A stretch of DNA of 64,000 nucleotides from Diaphorobacter ruginosibacter. GTDB lineage: Bacteria > Pseudomonadota > Gammaproteobacteria > Burkholderiales > Burkholderiaceae_C. Shown here one piece after another: positions 17,889-26,965 of this stretch. Made by a program: the position numbers and the translations under genes. Location: contig NZ_CP060714.1 of NCBI RefSeq assembly GCF_014395975.1, positions 4,092,001 through 4,156,000 of the forward strand. Reading direction: 5' to 3'. The number at the start of each line of letters is the position of its first letter. Position 1 is the stretch's first letter. Below the pieces are notes generated by a model. The model made no database searches and was not told the origin of the DNA. It was given only the letters and a program-made list of their open reading frames with translations.

Positions 17889-20365
17889 TTTCCATGGAAA
17901 GGATCGAAGACCGAGCCCTTCTCTCCGTTCTCCAGTACCAGGCGCGCAAAGCACTGCCGTCCGCCCTGGCGCACATCGCCCGAATCACCATCTTCGTCCC
18001 ACTTGTAGGCGCAGTTGAAGCGGTCGAGCAGGCTGTTGCCACCCGCGACGATGGCACTTTTCACGCCGCCGCGCTTGGTGGTCGCACCCACGTTGGGATA
18101 GATACGCCGCGGGTTGGCGAGAATGCGGCCGAGCTCCAGCGACGCAATGTCCGCTCCGCTCTGCGTATTGACGCGCTGGTTGTTCAGGTAGGTCCAGTTC
18201 TCACGCCGCGTATCGTTGCCCCACACGTCGTAGACCGGCTGCGCACCATCGAACCCGGCGGCCTTCGACAGCTGCCATTGCGCCTCGTAGATGGTGGAGG
18301 CGCCGTCCTGCAAGGCATAGCCCAGCTTGAGTGTCGCAGGATCAATCTTGCCCATTCGCGCCTGCGGCAGCGTCGGCTTGGCGGAAAAACGCGTGCTGGT
18401 CACCCGGATGGAGTCATCGGCAACGGCGCTCATGGACGAACCGTTCGCGCCCAGGTCATAGCGTTTCCACTCCATCGACGGAACGGCATCGCCAAAGCCG
18501 ACCTGCAGCGTGCCGTAGCCGAACGTGAGCTTGGTGTTGGCGATCACGTCCAGATCGGAATCATCGTCCTGCTTGGCGTTCTCCAGGTCGCCCGCACCCG
18601 ATGCCACGTTCAGCCACAGGTGCCTGCTGTCCATGGAATTGCCGCGCTCGTAGAAATGCACATGGCCATTGAGGTTCGCCGTGATGGCGCCCGTGCTGCG
18701 GCCGTAGTCCTCCATCTGCGAGATGAAATCACACACGCCCATCACCTCGCCCTGGCGCCATTTCTCGCTCAGGCAGGGATGGTGGTTGAGCAGCACCATG
18801 TAGGGCTTCCGCTCCTCGCGCGTCTTCTTCATCAGGCCCGTGAACCAGTCGAGGTGCTCCTTCATGTACTCGGCGCGGAACAGGCCGCGCCCGTTGTCGT
18901 AGCTTGTCCATCCGCCCGTGTTGTGCATCGCCGATGCAGGGTTGAAGTCACTGCCGACAATGCGCAGGCCCAGGTAGTCGATGTGGTACCAGTGCAGCGG
19001 ATGCTTCGCGGAACCATTGGCCGGCATGCGGTTGAAGTACTTGCGGTAGGTCTTGAGCCAGTTCTTTTCCGTGCCCGCGCTCGCCTGCTCGCCGAAGTAC
19101 TCGTGGTTGCCCGGCGCGGGCACGATGGGCACGTAGGCGGAGATCGCGCTGAGCGGCGTGAAGAAATGGCCGCTCCAGTGGGAGCGGGTGCTGCCCGAGC
19201 CCACCAGGTCGCCCGGCACCACGAAGCCCGCCAGCGTCTGCGCGCACTGCGCCGCGCTGCCATTGCAATCGTTGGCGATCAAGCCCTGCACGATGTTCTT
19301 CAGGCGGTTGGCCTTGCCATCCTGCGTGTCGGACACCACGGCGAACTTGGCGCTCTTCACCTGGTCGGATTCGCGCGGCCAGGTCTTGAACTGGTAGGGC
19401 CCCGCCACCTTGGGCGCCGCGCTGGTGCCCGTGACCACCGCGTACTCATAGAGCGTGTTGGAGTCGAGGCCCTTCAGGTCGCCAAAGAAGATGCTCGCGT
19501 CGTTGAAGTCGCCTTCCGCATTGACCGCATTCACGATCGTGAAGCTGCCAGTGCTGCCGGCCTTGCGCACCCAGACGGTGGGCTTCGATTCGGTGGTCTC
19601 GAACATCACGGCCATGTGGTCCGTACCGGGGTTCTGCAGCGTCGGGCCCACGGTGAGTGCAGGCCGGGCGCTCGTCGCGGGCAGGGCCGATGGGTCGAAT
19701 GGCGCCGGCGGCGCGGAGTCGTCGCGCTGCAGCTTGACGTTGTCCAATGCCCAGTACCAGTTGTTGCTGGTGCTGCGATAGTTCCAGCTCGCCTGCGCCG
19801 TGCGCGCACCTTCGGGAGCGGTGAAGCTCACCGTGACCTTCTGGTTCAGGGTGTCCGCCGACAGCCGCTGGATGAGGGCAGCGCCCTTGTCGAACGTGAT
19901 GGTCACGTCCGCCGTCTGCGGGCTCTGGCCCTGGCGGTAGTGGGTGTCGAACGTCAGCACGTAGTTCTTCGCGCTCGTGACCTCGATGGAGGGCGCGGCG
20001 AGCGATGCGCTGTAGGGCTTGTCGGCGCGCAGGCCATCCGACTCGATCAGTGCAATGCCGCCCGTGCCCAGCGTGAAGTCGCCGCGCCTGGTGGTGGCGT
20101 CGGTCTTCTTGTTCGCGGTCCAGGTCCCGGGTGTCAGGAACTTCCAGCCGAGCCAGTCGGCGGAGCCCTGCGTCACCTTGACATCACCGGGCGTACCGTC
20201 CGAGTAGAAGGTGCTCACGGTCCAGCCCGCGGGCGGCACCGCGCTGATCACCGCACCGGTGCCCGCTGCATCGAAATTCTGCTCCTGCAGCACGGTCTGC
20301 GCCTGCGCAAGCCCGCAGACCGCCCATGCGCCGGCCGCCCATAAAAATCGCCAGTTCGCGTCCAT
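17816..20365 (-). CDS. Secreted metallophosphoesterase, frameshifted near the C-terminus
   Basis: This is a predicted exported calcineurin-like phosphoesterase. The ATG at 20365 follows AGGAGGAAGA and gives a signal peptide ending AQA, so the mature protein starts near residue 23. An N-terminal carbohydrate-binding-like jelly roll (about 25-230) and a fibronectin/purple-acid-phosphatase-type N-domain (about 245-345) precede the catalytic domain. Metal motifs are VVSDTQDG, GDLVGSG, GNHEYFG and NGHVHFYE. The frame leaves the true sequence at about 17888, after DPFHGK, and ends 24 residues later, so the product lacks about 235 residues including the anchor. The catalytic domain is complete and may still work. 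A possible Pho box lies 80 bp upstream. Confidence 0.82.
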   Translation of the reverse strand: MDANWRFLWAAGAWAVCGLAQAQTVLQEQNFDAAGTGAVISAVPPAGWTVSTFYSDGTPGDVKVTQGSADWLGWKFLTPGTWTANKKTDATTRRGDFTLGTGGIALIESDGLRADKPYSASLAAPSIEVTSAKNYVLTFDTHYRQGQSPQTADVTITFDKGAALIQRLSADTLNQKVTVSFTAPEGARTAQASWNYRSTSNNWYWALDNVKLQRDDSAPPAPFDPSALPATSARPALTVGPTLQNPGTDHMAVMFETTESKPTVWVRKAGSTGSFTIVNAVNAEGDFNDASIFFGDLKGLDSNTLYEYAVVTGTSAAPKVAGPYQFKTWPRESDQVKSAKFAVVSDTQDGKANRLKNIVQGLIANDCNGSAAQCAQTLAGFVVPGDLVGSGSTRSHWSGHFFTPLSAISAYVPIVPAPGNHEYFGEQASAGTEKNWLKTYRKYFNRMPANGSAKHPLHWYHIDYLGLRIVGSDFNPASAMHNTGGWTSYDNGRGLFRAEYMKEHLDWFTGLMKKTREERKPYMVLLNHHPCLSEKWRQGEVMGVCDFISQMEDYGRSTGAITANLNGHVHFYERGNSMDSRHLWLNVASGAGDLENAKQDDDSDLDVIANTKLTFGYGTLQVGFGDAVPSMEWKRYDLGANGSSMSAVADDSIRVTSTRFSAKPTLPQARMGKIDPATLKLGYALQDGASTIYEAQWQLSKAAGFDGAQPVYDVWGNDTRRENWTYLNNQRVNTQSGADIASLELGRILANPRRIYPNVGATTKRGGVKSAIVAGGNSLLDRFNCAYKWDEDGDSGDVRQGGRQCFARLVLENGEKGSVFDPFHGKAPRSCGWAPTSAGTGACAFATRT

Positions 20366-20444
20366 TCTTCCTCCTGCCCCAGGGCTCATCAGTAGTGGGA
20401 AATTGGCAAGATTTGCCATTAAACGCAAATAATCACCAAATTAC

Positions 20445-20462
20445 ATGAAACTACAATGACAA
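20445..20462 (-). promoter_or_regulatory. Possible Pho box upstream of the metallophosphoesterase
   Basis: On the minus strand TTGTCAT and GTTTCAT are separated by four bases, the 11-bp direct-repeat spacing of PhoB sites (consensus CTGTCAT, matches 6/7 and 5/7). A GATTAT hexamer follows ten bases downstream, where the -10 of PhoB-dependent promoters lies. The site is about 80 bp before the start codon. Confidence 0.35.
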
Positions 20463-20606
20463 CAGAAAAAGGCCCATGGGCAGCGCCGTGCCAAGCGGCT
20501 CGCCTGCCGGCAGTTGGTGAAAATGGCGCAGCGGCTAAAATGGCGGGCTGATACCCTGCCGCCACACGTTTGCCGTGTGCCGCTTCACCCCACATCTCAA
20601 AGAGCC

Positions 20607-20810
20607 ATGTCCTTCTTCCGTCGCCCCGACTACCAATCCGATACCACGCAGTTCATCAACAAGCTCAAGGAACAGAAGCCCGAGCTGGATGCGCAGCAGC
20701 AGTACGGCCGCTCGCTGCTCTGGGACAAGCAGGTGGATCGCGACACCTGGGACGAGTACAACGAAGGCCGCGTCGAGCAGAAGCCCTACGTCTACCAGAC
20801 CAACTCCTGA
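20607..20810 (+). CDS. DUF3460 family protein
   Basis: A 67-residue soluble protein of the DUF3460 family, found in betaproteobacteria. Conserved features are the start SFFRRPDYQSD, the segment QFINKLKEQKPELDAQQ and the acidic-aromatic tail ending EGRVEQKPYVYQT. It is charged, helical in the middle and without Cys or membrane segments. It lies 37 bp before scpA in the same direction and is probably co-transcribed, an arrangement common in the group. Function is unknown. Confidence 0.88.
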   Translation: MSFFRRPDYQSDTTQFINKLKEQKPELDAQQQYGRSLLWDKQVDRDTWDEYNEGRVEQKPYVYQTNS

Positions 20811-20847
20811 TGTGCCCCGCTCACGCCAGCCGGCGTGAGCACACACC

Positions 20848-21711
20848 ATGGCCGATACCGATCCATCCATCACCGAGGACGAGGCGCCTTCGCGAAAATC
20901 GGGGGCCGACGGGCTTCCCGAGGTCATCGACCAGGTCGCGCTCGCTCGCCTGTATGGCGAGCCGCTGTTCGCCCTGCCCCAGGATCTGTACATTCCGCCC
21001 GACGCGCTCGAGATCTTCCTCGAGGCCTTCGAGGGGCCGCTCGACCTGCTGCTCTACCTTATCCGCAAGCAGAACTTCAACATCCTCGACATCCCCATGC
21101 TCAAGGTCACCCAGCAGTACCTGAGCTATGTGGATGAAATCCGCAGCCGCAATCTCGAGCTGGCCGCCGAGTACCTGCTGATGGCCGCCATGCTCATCGA
21201 GATCAAGTCGCGCATGCTGCTGCCGCCCAAGAAGCAGGAGGGCGAAACCGAGCCCGAGGATCCACGCGCCGAGCTGGTGCGCCGCCTGCTTGAGTACGAG
21301 CAGATGAAGCTCGCCAGCCAGCGGCTGAACACGGTGCCGCAATACGGCCGCGATTTTCTGCGCGCGCAGGTCTACATCGAGCAGAGCCTGCAGCCCCGCT
21401 TCCCCGACGTGGAGCTGGTCGACCTGCAGGATGCATGGCGCGACATCCTCAAGCGCGCCAAGCTCGTGCAGCACCACAAGATCACCCGCGAGGAGCTCTC
21501 GGTGCGCGAGTACATGAGCAATGTGCTCAAGACGCTGCAGGGCCGCCGCTTCGTGGAATTCGAGGAACTGTTCCAGCCCGAGAAAGGCGGCACCGTGCTG
21601 GTGGTCACCTTCATCGCGCTGCTCGAACTGGCCAAGGAAACGCTCATCGAAATCACCCAGGCCGAAGCCTTCGCGCCGATCTACGTGCGCCTGGCCTATA
21701 CGCCAGTCTGA
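20848..21711 (+). CDS. scpA: Segregation and condensation protein A
   Basis: ScpA is the kleisin subunit of the SMC-ScpAB condensin, bridging the SMC heads during chromosome segregation. The 287-residue protein shows the N-terminal kleisin signature FEGPLDLLLYLIRKQ (about 55-69) followed by FNILDIPMLKVTQQYL, and the C-terminal winged-helix part ends AFAPIYVRL. An unusual 50-residue acidic N-terminal extension precedes the conserved region, as in other Comamonadaceae. scpB is not in the window. The neighbours are DUF3460 upstream and a tautomerase downstream. Confidence 0.94.
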   Translation: MADTDPSITEDEAPSRKSGADGLPEVIDQVALARLYGEPLFALPQDLYIPPDALEIFLEAFEGPLDLLLYLIRKQNFNILDIPMLKVTQQYLSYVDEIRSRNLELAAEYLLMAAMLIEIKSRMLLPPKKQEGETEPEDPRAELVRRLLEYEQMKLASQRLNTVPQYGRDFLRAQVYIEQSLQPRFPDVELVDLQDAWRDILKRAKLVQHHKITREELSVREYMSNVLKTLQGRRFVEFEELFQPEKGGTVLVVTFIALLELAKETLIEITQAEAFAPIYVRLAYTPV

Positions 21712-21786
21712 GAACGTGCCGACGATCTGACACCCTGCGGCGCACTCCATGCGCCTTTGCCTTTCATCCATTGCGAGACTAACCCC

Positions 21787-22146
21787 ATGCCCCACCTCGT
21801 CATCGACTTCAGCGCCAACCTCGCCGATTTTCCGGAGGCACAGATCCTCAAGGACGTGAACGCCGCGCTGTGCACCAGCCCGGAGATCAAGGACGAAGCG
21901 GATGTGAAAAGCCGCACCCATCGCATCACGCATTTCGAAATTGGTGCGCAGCCCGAGAACCGGGGCTTCGTGCATGCCCAGCTGCGCCTTCTGTCGGGCC
22001 GCTCGCCCGAGGCCAAGAACGACCTCGCGGAGCGCATTGCCGCCGTGCTGCGCAAGCACACTCCACGCCCCGAAGGCATGATGGTGCAGTTGAGCGTGGA
22101 GATCCTCGACATGGATCGCGGCAGCTACGTGAAAGAGCGCCTGTAA
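21787..22146 (+). CDS. 5-carboxymethyl-2-hydroxymuconate delta-isomerase family tautomerase
   Basis: The 119-residue protein belongs to the CHMI (HpaF) branch of the tautomerase superfamily. Met1 is followed by Pro2, which becomes the N-terminal catalytic proline after Met removal. The start PHLVIDFSAN and the late QLSVEILDMD fit the family. In homoprotocatechuate degradation the enzyme isomerises 5-carboxymethyl-2-hydroxymuconate, but no other hpa genes are near, so the true substrate is uncertain. The ATG at 21787 is chosen because it creates the Pro at position 2. Confidence 0.85.
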   Translation: MPHLVIDFSANLADFPEAQILKDVNAALCTSPEIKDEADVKSRTHRITHFEIGAQPENRGFVHAQLRLLSGRSPEAKNDLAERIAAVLRKHTPRPEGMMVQLSVEILDMDRGSYVKERL

Positions 22147-22192
22147 CCCTGCGGCACACGCCGGCCCCACAACGGGAGCCGGCAGTGATGCA

Positions 22193-23116
22193 TCACTGCA
22201 TCGGAGAGGCTTCGCGCGCGGATGCCAGCACGCGGCCTTCGCTGGCCATCGCGCGCAGATGGCGTTCCACGCGCAGGAACACCACGATGAGCATCATGAA
22301 CACCAGCGTCCACATGAGCACGGTGAATACCAGAAGGTTGGACGGCTCCATGAGGCGCTCGAGCCACGAGGGGCGCGTACCGGCAGTATCGGCATCGGTG
22401 CCCGAGACCTTGGTCGAGAACGCCATGTTGTAGTTCAGCAGCAGATTGCTCACGAGGAACGACGTGGTCTGCTGCGCCATGCCGCGCTGCACCTGGGCGT
22501 CGGCCAACAGGGTCTTGAAGGCGGCGGGAGCCCCCAGCACGAACGCGCGGCCCGCGTCGTAGCCGTTCGCATCGATGATGCCGTGGGTCTGGTTCAGCAG
22601 CGCCTCGGTAATGTTCACGGGCTGCGGCTTGAATTCCTCGTCATCGCCCTGCACGCCTGCCGTGGCATCGACTGCCGCGCTGACGGCCGTGCCGGCCGAA
22701 GCCTTCTCGCGCGATGCCTTGAGCCAGTCCGCCAGCGACTGCGCATCTGTCAGCCCGGCATCATCGCCTGCCGCATCGACCTGCCGGCGCTTGTCGGGGT
22801 TCTGCAGGATCGCTGCGCGCAGCAACTGATCGACCTGGGTGAATGCAGCCACCACCTCGCCATCCTTGGCGAGCTTGTCGTCATTCGCATGGTGATCGGA
22901 ATCCGCAAATCCGAAGTCGCTGTACGTGGTGCGCTTGAGCTCGGCATCGTCGATCTTGAAGCCGCTCCAATCTGTCGTGGCTTGTGTTGCAGATGCTGCC
23001 GGAGAACGCAGCGAATCGGCGGCCCACAGCGCGAGGCTGAACAGGGTGAACAGCACCAGCAGCACCATCAAGACGCGCATCAGGTAGAGCAAACCGCTTT
23101 CTAGTTTTTGAAGCAT
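22193..23116 (-). CDS. Two-helix membrane protein of unknown function
   Basis: The 307-residue protein has a transmembrane helix near the N-terminus (about 12-33, Leu/Val-rich) and another near the C-terminus (about 262-285). Between them lies a roughly 225-residue, probably periplasmic domain that is acidic and Ala/Asp-rich with no recognised motif. The last 20 residues are basic and cytoplasmic. The start at 23116 is preferred because AAGG precedes it; in-frame starts at 23128 and 23194 are possible. It converges with the tautomerase gene. The topology resembles a sensor or scaffold protein without a catalytic domain. Confidence 0.6.
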   Translation of the reverse strand: MLQKLESGLLYLMRVLMVLLVLFTLFSLALWAADSLRSPAASATQATTDWSGFKIDDAELKRTTYSDFGFADSDHHANDDKLAKDGEVVAAFTQVDQLLRAAILQNPDKRRQVDAAGDDAGLTDAQSLADWLKASREKASAGTAVSAAVDATAGVQGDDEEFKPQPVNITEALLNQTHGIIDANGYDAGRAFVLGAPAAFKTLLADAQVQRGMAQQTTSFLVSNLLLNYNMAFSTKVSGTDADTAGTRPSWLERLMEPSNLLVFTVLMWTLVFMMLIVVFLRVERHLRAMASEGRVLASAREASPMQ

Positions 23117-23265
23117 GGAAACCTTCATGAAATGAAACAAGGCGCGCAGTGTGCCATGCCATGAGGGGGCCAGGAATGCAACAATTTCCAACAAAAAGGT
23201 GATGCGCGGCCAGAGGGGAAATGGGCATCTGCTGCCCGATCACCTCCTAAGTTTGGAAACCAGGG

Positions 23266-25053
23266 TCAAGCGATCTCGGCGTCCAGCCAGCCGCGCAGGC
23301 TGTTGAGGAACGCCCATGCACGCACCCGGTGCGCATCGCGCACATGCACCACGGCCTCGCGCAGCCGGCCCGACGCAAGCGCAAGCTCCCGGCCGATGCC
23401 TGGCAACAGCCCGCAGGCAAGCGCAGGCGTCACCCAGTCTCCGCTCTCCAACTGCATGGCGATGTTGCCGCGCGTGCACTCCGTGATTTCACCCGCGTCG
23501 TTCCACAGGATCACGTCAAAGAGCCCGCTCTGCGAAGCTGGCTCGAAGGCAGCGTAATGCGTGCGCCGCGTGGTCTTGTGAGACACGAAATCACTGTGCG
23601 CAGCGGCAAAGCAGCGATCTGCCAACGCCAGTTTCACGGGCTGCGCGGTGGCAGAGAAAGCGAATGCCTGTGCCTCGAAGGTGCCATCCTCATGCAGCAG
23701 CCACCGCACGCGCCAGTCCCCTTGAGGATGCTGGCTGCAGAGAGCCGCCAGGGTTTGATGCACCGGCGGCTCGTTCCATGCGAAGCCGAAGTACGCCGCG
23801 GACGCCCGCATGCGCGCCAGGTGCCGCTCGCGGTTCCGCAGTACGCCATCACTGAGCAGCAGCGTTTCCAGAATCTGCAGCGGCGGCAGCGCGCGGTCGA
23901 TGAACGCGCGCTTGTTCTTCCATTCCTGCCATTCGTCCTGCGCGCCGGCATCGGCGGTGATGCCGCTGCCGATGCCGCAGCGCACATGCCCATCCGCTCC
24001 GATGGACAAGGTACGGATCGGCACGTTGAAGGTGGCGCGCAGGCTGCCGGGGGCGGCGCCGGGCCGCACCACGCCCAGGGCGCCGCAATACACGCCCCGC
24101 GCTTCGTGCTCCAGCCGGGCAATCCAGCGCATGGCCTGCACCTTGGGCGCGCCGGTGATCGACCCGCAGGGGAACAGGGCTGCGAACACGTCGCGCAGGG
24201 ACGTCGATGGCCTGGTGCGAGCCACCACGTCCGAGGTCATCTGCCACACCGTTGGCAATGCCTCGACGTGGAACAGGCGCGGCACCTGCACACTGCGCGG
24301 CTCGGCAATGCGCGAGACGTCGTTGCGCAGCAGGTCCACGATCATCACGTTCTCCGCCCGCTCCTTGGGGGAGGTGCGCAGGTGCAGGGCCAACGCCGCG
24401 TCCTCCTCCGCTGTGGCGCCGCGCGCCGCCGTGCCCTTCATGGGACGGGTCAGCAGCGTCTCGCCGTCCCAATCGAAGAACAATTCGGGCGAGAAGCTCA
24501 GGATCCGCTCGTCACCCCAGCACATGCTGGCGACATAGCCGCCGGGCTGGGCCTCGCGCAGTGCGTCGAACAATGCCTGAGCCGATCCCTTGAGATCGCC
24601 GGTCATGGGGGCCGTGTAATTGATCTGGTAGCACTCCCCCTGCGCGATCGCCGCGTGGATGCGCTCGATGTCCCGGGTGAAGCTTGCACGCGATGATTCC
24701 GAATGGGCGCCGGGCTTCCAGTGCACGTGGGCCAGTTGCGCCTCGCCCGAATCGGGGGAGGCAGCGGCCTCGACAGTAACGGGAGCTTCGTACTCGGCAA
24801 ACCACGCGAGCGGCAGTCCCTGCTGCGGCGCATGGGTGGAAAAGGCGCTGTCGAATGCACTTGCCGCCTCATAGGCCAGGCCGCCCAGGCACCAGCGCCC
24901 CTCGCGGGCTGCGCGCTCCACCTCCTCGATCACCGCGGCCACCTCGCCCGCCGAGCGGGCCTGCCACACGCGCAAAGGCTCGCCGAAGCGCAGGCGCAGA
25001 CGTGCCGCCGAGGGGCTGTGGGGGTCGGGAAAATCAATCAATGTGGACAGCAT
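23266..25053 (-). CDS. pabB: Aminodeoxychorismate synthase component I fused to a lyase-like domain
   Basis: PabB makes 4-amino-4-deoxychorismate for folate synthesis. Residues about 1-360 are the chorismate-binding enzyme, with FSPELFF, TRPMKGTAARG and the PabB signature GSITGAPKVQAM. Residues about 380-595 match a class IV aminotransferase (PabC-type lyase), with NRERHLARM and ECTRGNIAM. One polypeptide could therefore carry both the synthase and the pABA-releasing step; the PabA glutaminase is not in the window. The ATG at 25053 begins the conserved part; an earlier ATG at 25086 is possible. It is divergent from panB, with 125 bp between the starts. Confidence 0.9.
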   Translation of the reverse strand: MLSTLIDFPDPHSPSAARLRLRFGEPLRVWQARSAGEVAAVIEEVERAAREGRWCLGGLAYEAASAFDSAFSTHAPQQGLPLAWFAEYEAPVTVEAAASPDSGEAQLAHVHWKPGAHSESSRASFTRDIERIHAAIAQGECYQINYTAPMTGDLKGSAQALFDALREAQPGGYVASMCWGDERILSFSPELFFDWDGETLLTRPMKGTAARGATAEEDAALALHLRTSPKERAENVMIVDLLRNDVSRIAEPRSVQVPRLFHVEALPTVWQMTSDVVARTRPSTSLRDVFAALFPCGSITGAPKVQAMRWIARLEHEARGVYCGALGVVRPGAAPGSLRATFNVPIRTLSIGADGHVRCGIGSGITADAGAQDEWQEWKNKRAFIDRALPPLQILETLLLSDGVLRNRERHLARMRASAAYFGFAWNEPPVHQTLAALCSQHPQGDWRVRWLLHEDGTFEAQAFAFSATAQPVKLALADRCFAAAHSDFVSHKTTRRTHYAAFEPASQSGLFDVILWNDAGEITECTRGNIAMQLESGDWVTPALACGLLPGIGRELALASGRLREAVVHVRDAHRVRAWAFLNSLRGWLDAEIA

Positions 25054-25178
25054 GGGGCGCGCATTATTCCATGGGGGTCCATGCAACCACTTTTCTTACG
25101 GGTTGGTGCAATCGGGAGGTTGCTTATAGACTTCGCGCAATTTTCCGAAATTGCCCCAAATTGCCAGGAGACCATTCC

Positions 25179-26072
25179 ATGAACGCACCCGCACCGGCAT
25201 CCCCCAGCGCCACGGGCACGCCCTATGGCACCATTCCGCCCGCATCGCCCATGCCTGCGCGCAAGCCCATCAGCCTGCCGCGCCTCGCGCAGATGCGCGA
25301 GGCAGGCGAGAAGATCACCATGATCACTGCCTACGATGCCACCTATGCGGCCGTGGCTGATGCTGCGGGCGTGGAGTGCATTCTGGTGGGCGATTCGCTG
25401 GGCATGGTCTGCCAGGGCCTTCACAGCACCGTGGGCGTGACGCTGGACGCCATGGCCTACCACACGGAAAGCGTGGCGCGCGGACTGCATCGCGCCCAGG
25501 GAACGGCCTGGCTCATCAGCGATCTGCCTTATGGGAGCTACGCCGAGAGCAGGGAACAGGCCATGCGCAGCGCCAGCCGGCTGATGCAGGCGGGCGCGCA
25601 CATGATCAAGCTCGAAGGCGGCGGCTGGACGGCACCGACCGTGCAGTTCCTCGTCGAACGCGGCGTACCTGTCTGTGCACACCTGGGCCTCACGCCGCAG
25701 ACGGTGCACGCGCTGGGCGGCTACCGCGTCCAGGGGCGCGACGACATCGCCGCCGCCGCGCTGCGCCGGCAGGCCATCGAACTGCAGGAGGCCGGCGCGT
25801 CGATGCTGGTGCTCGAGATGGTTCCCGCCGAACTCTCCCGCAGCCTCACCCAGGCGCTCGCGAGCTGCCACACCATCGGCATCGGTGCCGGCAGCGGCAC
25901 TGCGGGGCAGGTGCTGGTCATGCACGACATGCTGGGCGTGAACCTGGGAAGGAACCCCAAGTTCGTGCGCAACTTCATGCAGGACGCAGGCTCCGTGAAG
26001 GGGGCGATCGAAGCCTATGTTCGCGCGGTGAAATCGGGCGAGTTCCCTGACGACGCCGTTCACGCCTGGTAG
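25179..26072 (+). CDS. panB: 3-methyl-2-oxobutanoate hydroxymethyltransferase
   Basis: PanB transfers a hydroxymethyl group from methylenetetrahydrofolate to ketoisovalerate, the first committed step of pantothenate synthesis. The 297-residue protein shows MITAYDATYAAVADAAGVE, the VGDSLGMV metal-binding segment, IKLEGG, and the HLGLTPQ and GIGAG signatures. About 35 Pro/Ala-rich residues precede the conserved core. The start is fixed by AGGAG before the ATG at 25179. panC follows 27 bp downstream, so the two form a pantothenate operon. Confidence 0.97.
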   Translation: MNAPAPASPSATGTPYGTIPPASPMPARKPISLPRLAQMREAGEKITMITAYDATYAAVADAAGVECILVGDSLGMVCQGLHSTVGVTLDAMAYHTESVARGLHRAQGTAWLISDLPYGSYAESREQAMRSASRLMQAGAHMIKLEGGGWTAPTVQFLVERGVPVCAHLGLTPQTVHALGGYRVQGRDDIAAAALRRQAIELQEAGASMLVLEMVPAELSRSLTQALASCHTIGIGAGSGTAGQVLVMHDMLGVNLGRNPKFVRNFMQDAGSVKGAIEAYVRAVKSGEFPDDAVHAW

Positions 26073-26099
26073 TTCTCCATTTCTATTTCCGCCTCCGAC

Positions 26100-26951
26100 A
26101 TGCACATCGTCCACTCCATCCCCGACCTCCGCGCCGCGCTTGCCCAGCGTGGCAGGCCCGCCTTCGTTCCCACCATGGGCAACCTGCATGACGGCCACCT
26201 CTCGCTCGTGCATATTGCCGGGCAGCAGGGCGACGTCACCGTCGCCAGCATCTTCGTGAACCGCCTGCAGTTCCTGCCCCATGAGGATTTCGACAGCTAT
26301 CCCCGCACCTGGGAGGCCGATTGCGCCAAGCTCGAGTCTGCGGGCTGCGATGTGCTGTTCGCCCCGCGCGAGAAGGACCTGTATCCGGAGCCCCAGGTGT
26401 TCAAGGTGCAGCCCGACCCGCTGCTCGCCGATATCCTCGAAGGCGAGTTCCGTCCCGGTTTCTTCACAGGCGTGTGCACGGTCGTGATGAAGCTGTTCTC
26501 GTGCGTGTTCGCGACAACGGGCGGCGGCAGCGCCGTCTTCGGCATGAAGGACTACCAGCAGCTCATGGTGATCCGCCGCATGGTGCAGCAGTTCGCAATG
26601 CCCATCGAGATCATCGCCGGCAACACCACGCGCGCAGATGACGGGCTCGCGCTCAGCTCCCGCAACGGCTACCTGAGCGCCGAGGAGCGCCAGCAGGCCA
26701 TGGCCCTGTCGCAGGCACTCAAGGCGCTGGCCGAGGCCGCTCGCGACGGCAGTGCGCCACTGGCCGATCTGGAGGCCGCCGCCATGCAGGCGCTGCGCGA
26801 CAAGGGCTGGGAGCCGGACTACCTCACCGTGCGCAACCGCAGCGACCTGCTGGCTCCCGCCGATGCCTCGGCACGGGCCGATGCGCCGCTCGTGGCATTG
26901 GGTGCGGCACGCCTGGGCAGCACGCGCCTGATCGACAACCTGGAGTTCTGA
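26100..26951 (+). CDS. panC: Pantothenate synthetase
   Basis: PanC joins pantoate and beta-alanine using ATP. The 283-residue protein carries FVPTMGNLHDGH (the HxGH nucleotide motif as HDGH), IFVNRLQF, FGMKDYQQL and LSSRNGYLS, all expected of the family. One small deviation is Arg in VNRLQF where most enzymes have VNPxQF. It follows panB by 27 bp and converges with a LysR gene 14 bp beyond its stop. Together with coaD at 41.2 kb it belongs to the coenzyme A pathway. Confidence 0.97.
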   Translation: MHIVHSIPDLRAALAQRGRPAFVPTMGNLHDGHLSLVHIAGQQGDVTVASIFVNRLQFLPHEDFDSYPRTWEADCAKLESAGCDVLFAPREKDLYPEPQVFKVQPDPLLADILEGEFRPGFFTGVCTVVMKLFSCVFATTGGGSAVFGMKDYQQLMVIRRMVQQFAMPIEIIAGNTTRADDGLALSSRNGYLSAEERQQAMALSQALKALAEAARDGSAPLADLEAAAMQALRDKGWEPDYLTVRNRSDLLAPADASARADAPLVALGAARLGSTRLIDNLEF

Positions 26952-26965
26952 GAGCGCCTGGGCAA

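Noticed and set aside
17630..20344. Long open frame on the plus strand (904 residues)
   Set aside because: Antisense to the metallophosphoesterase with intact metal motifs.
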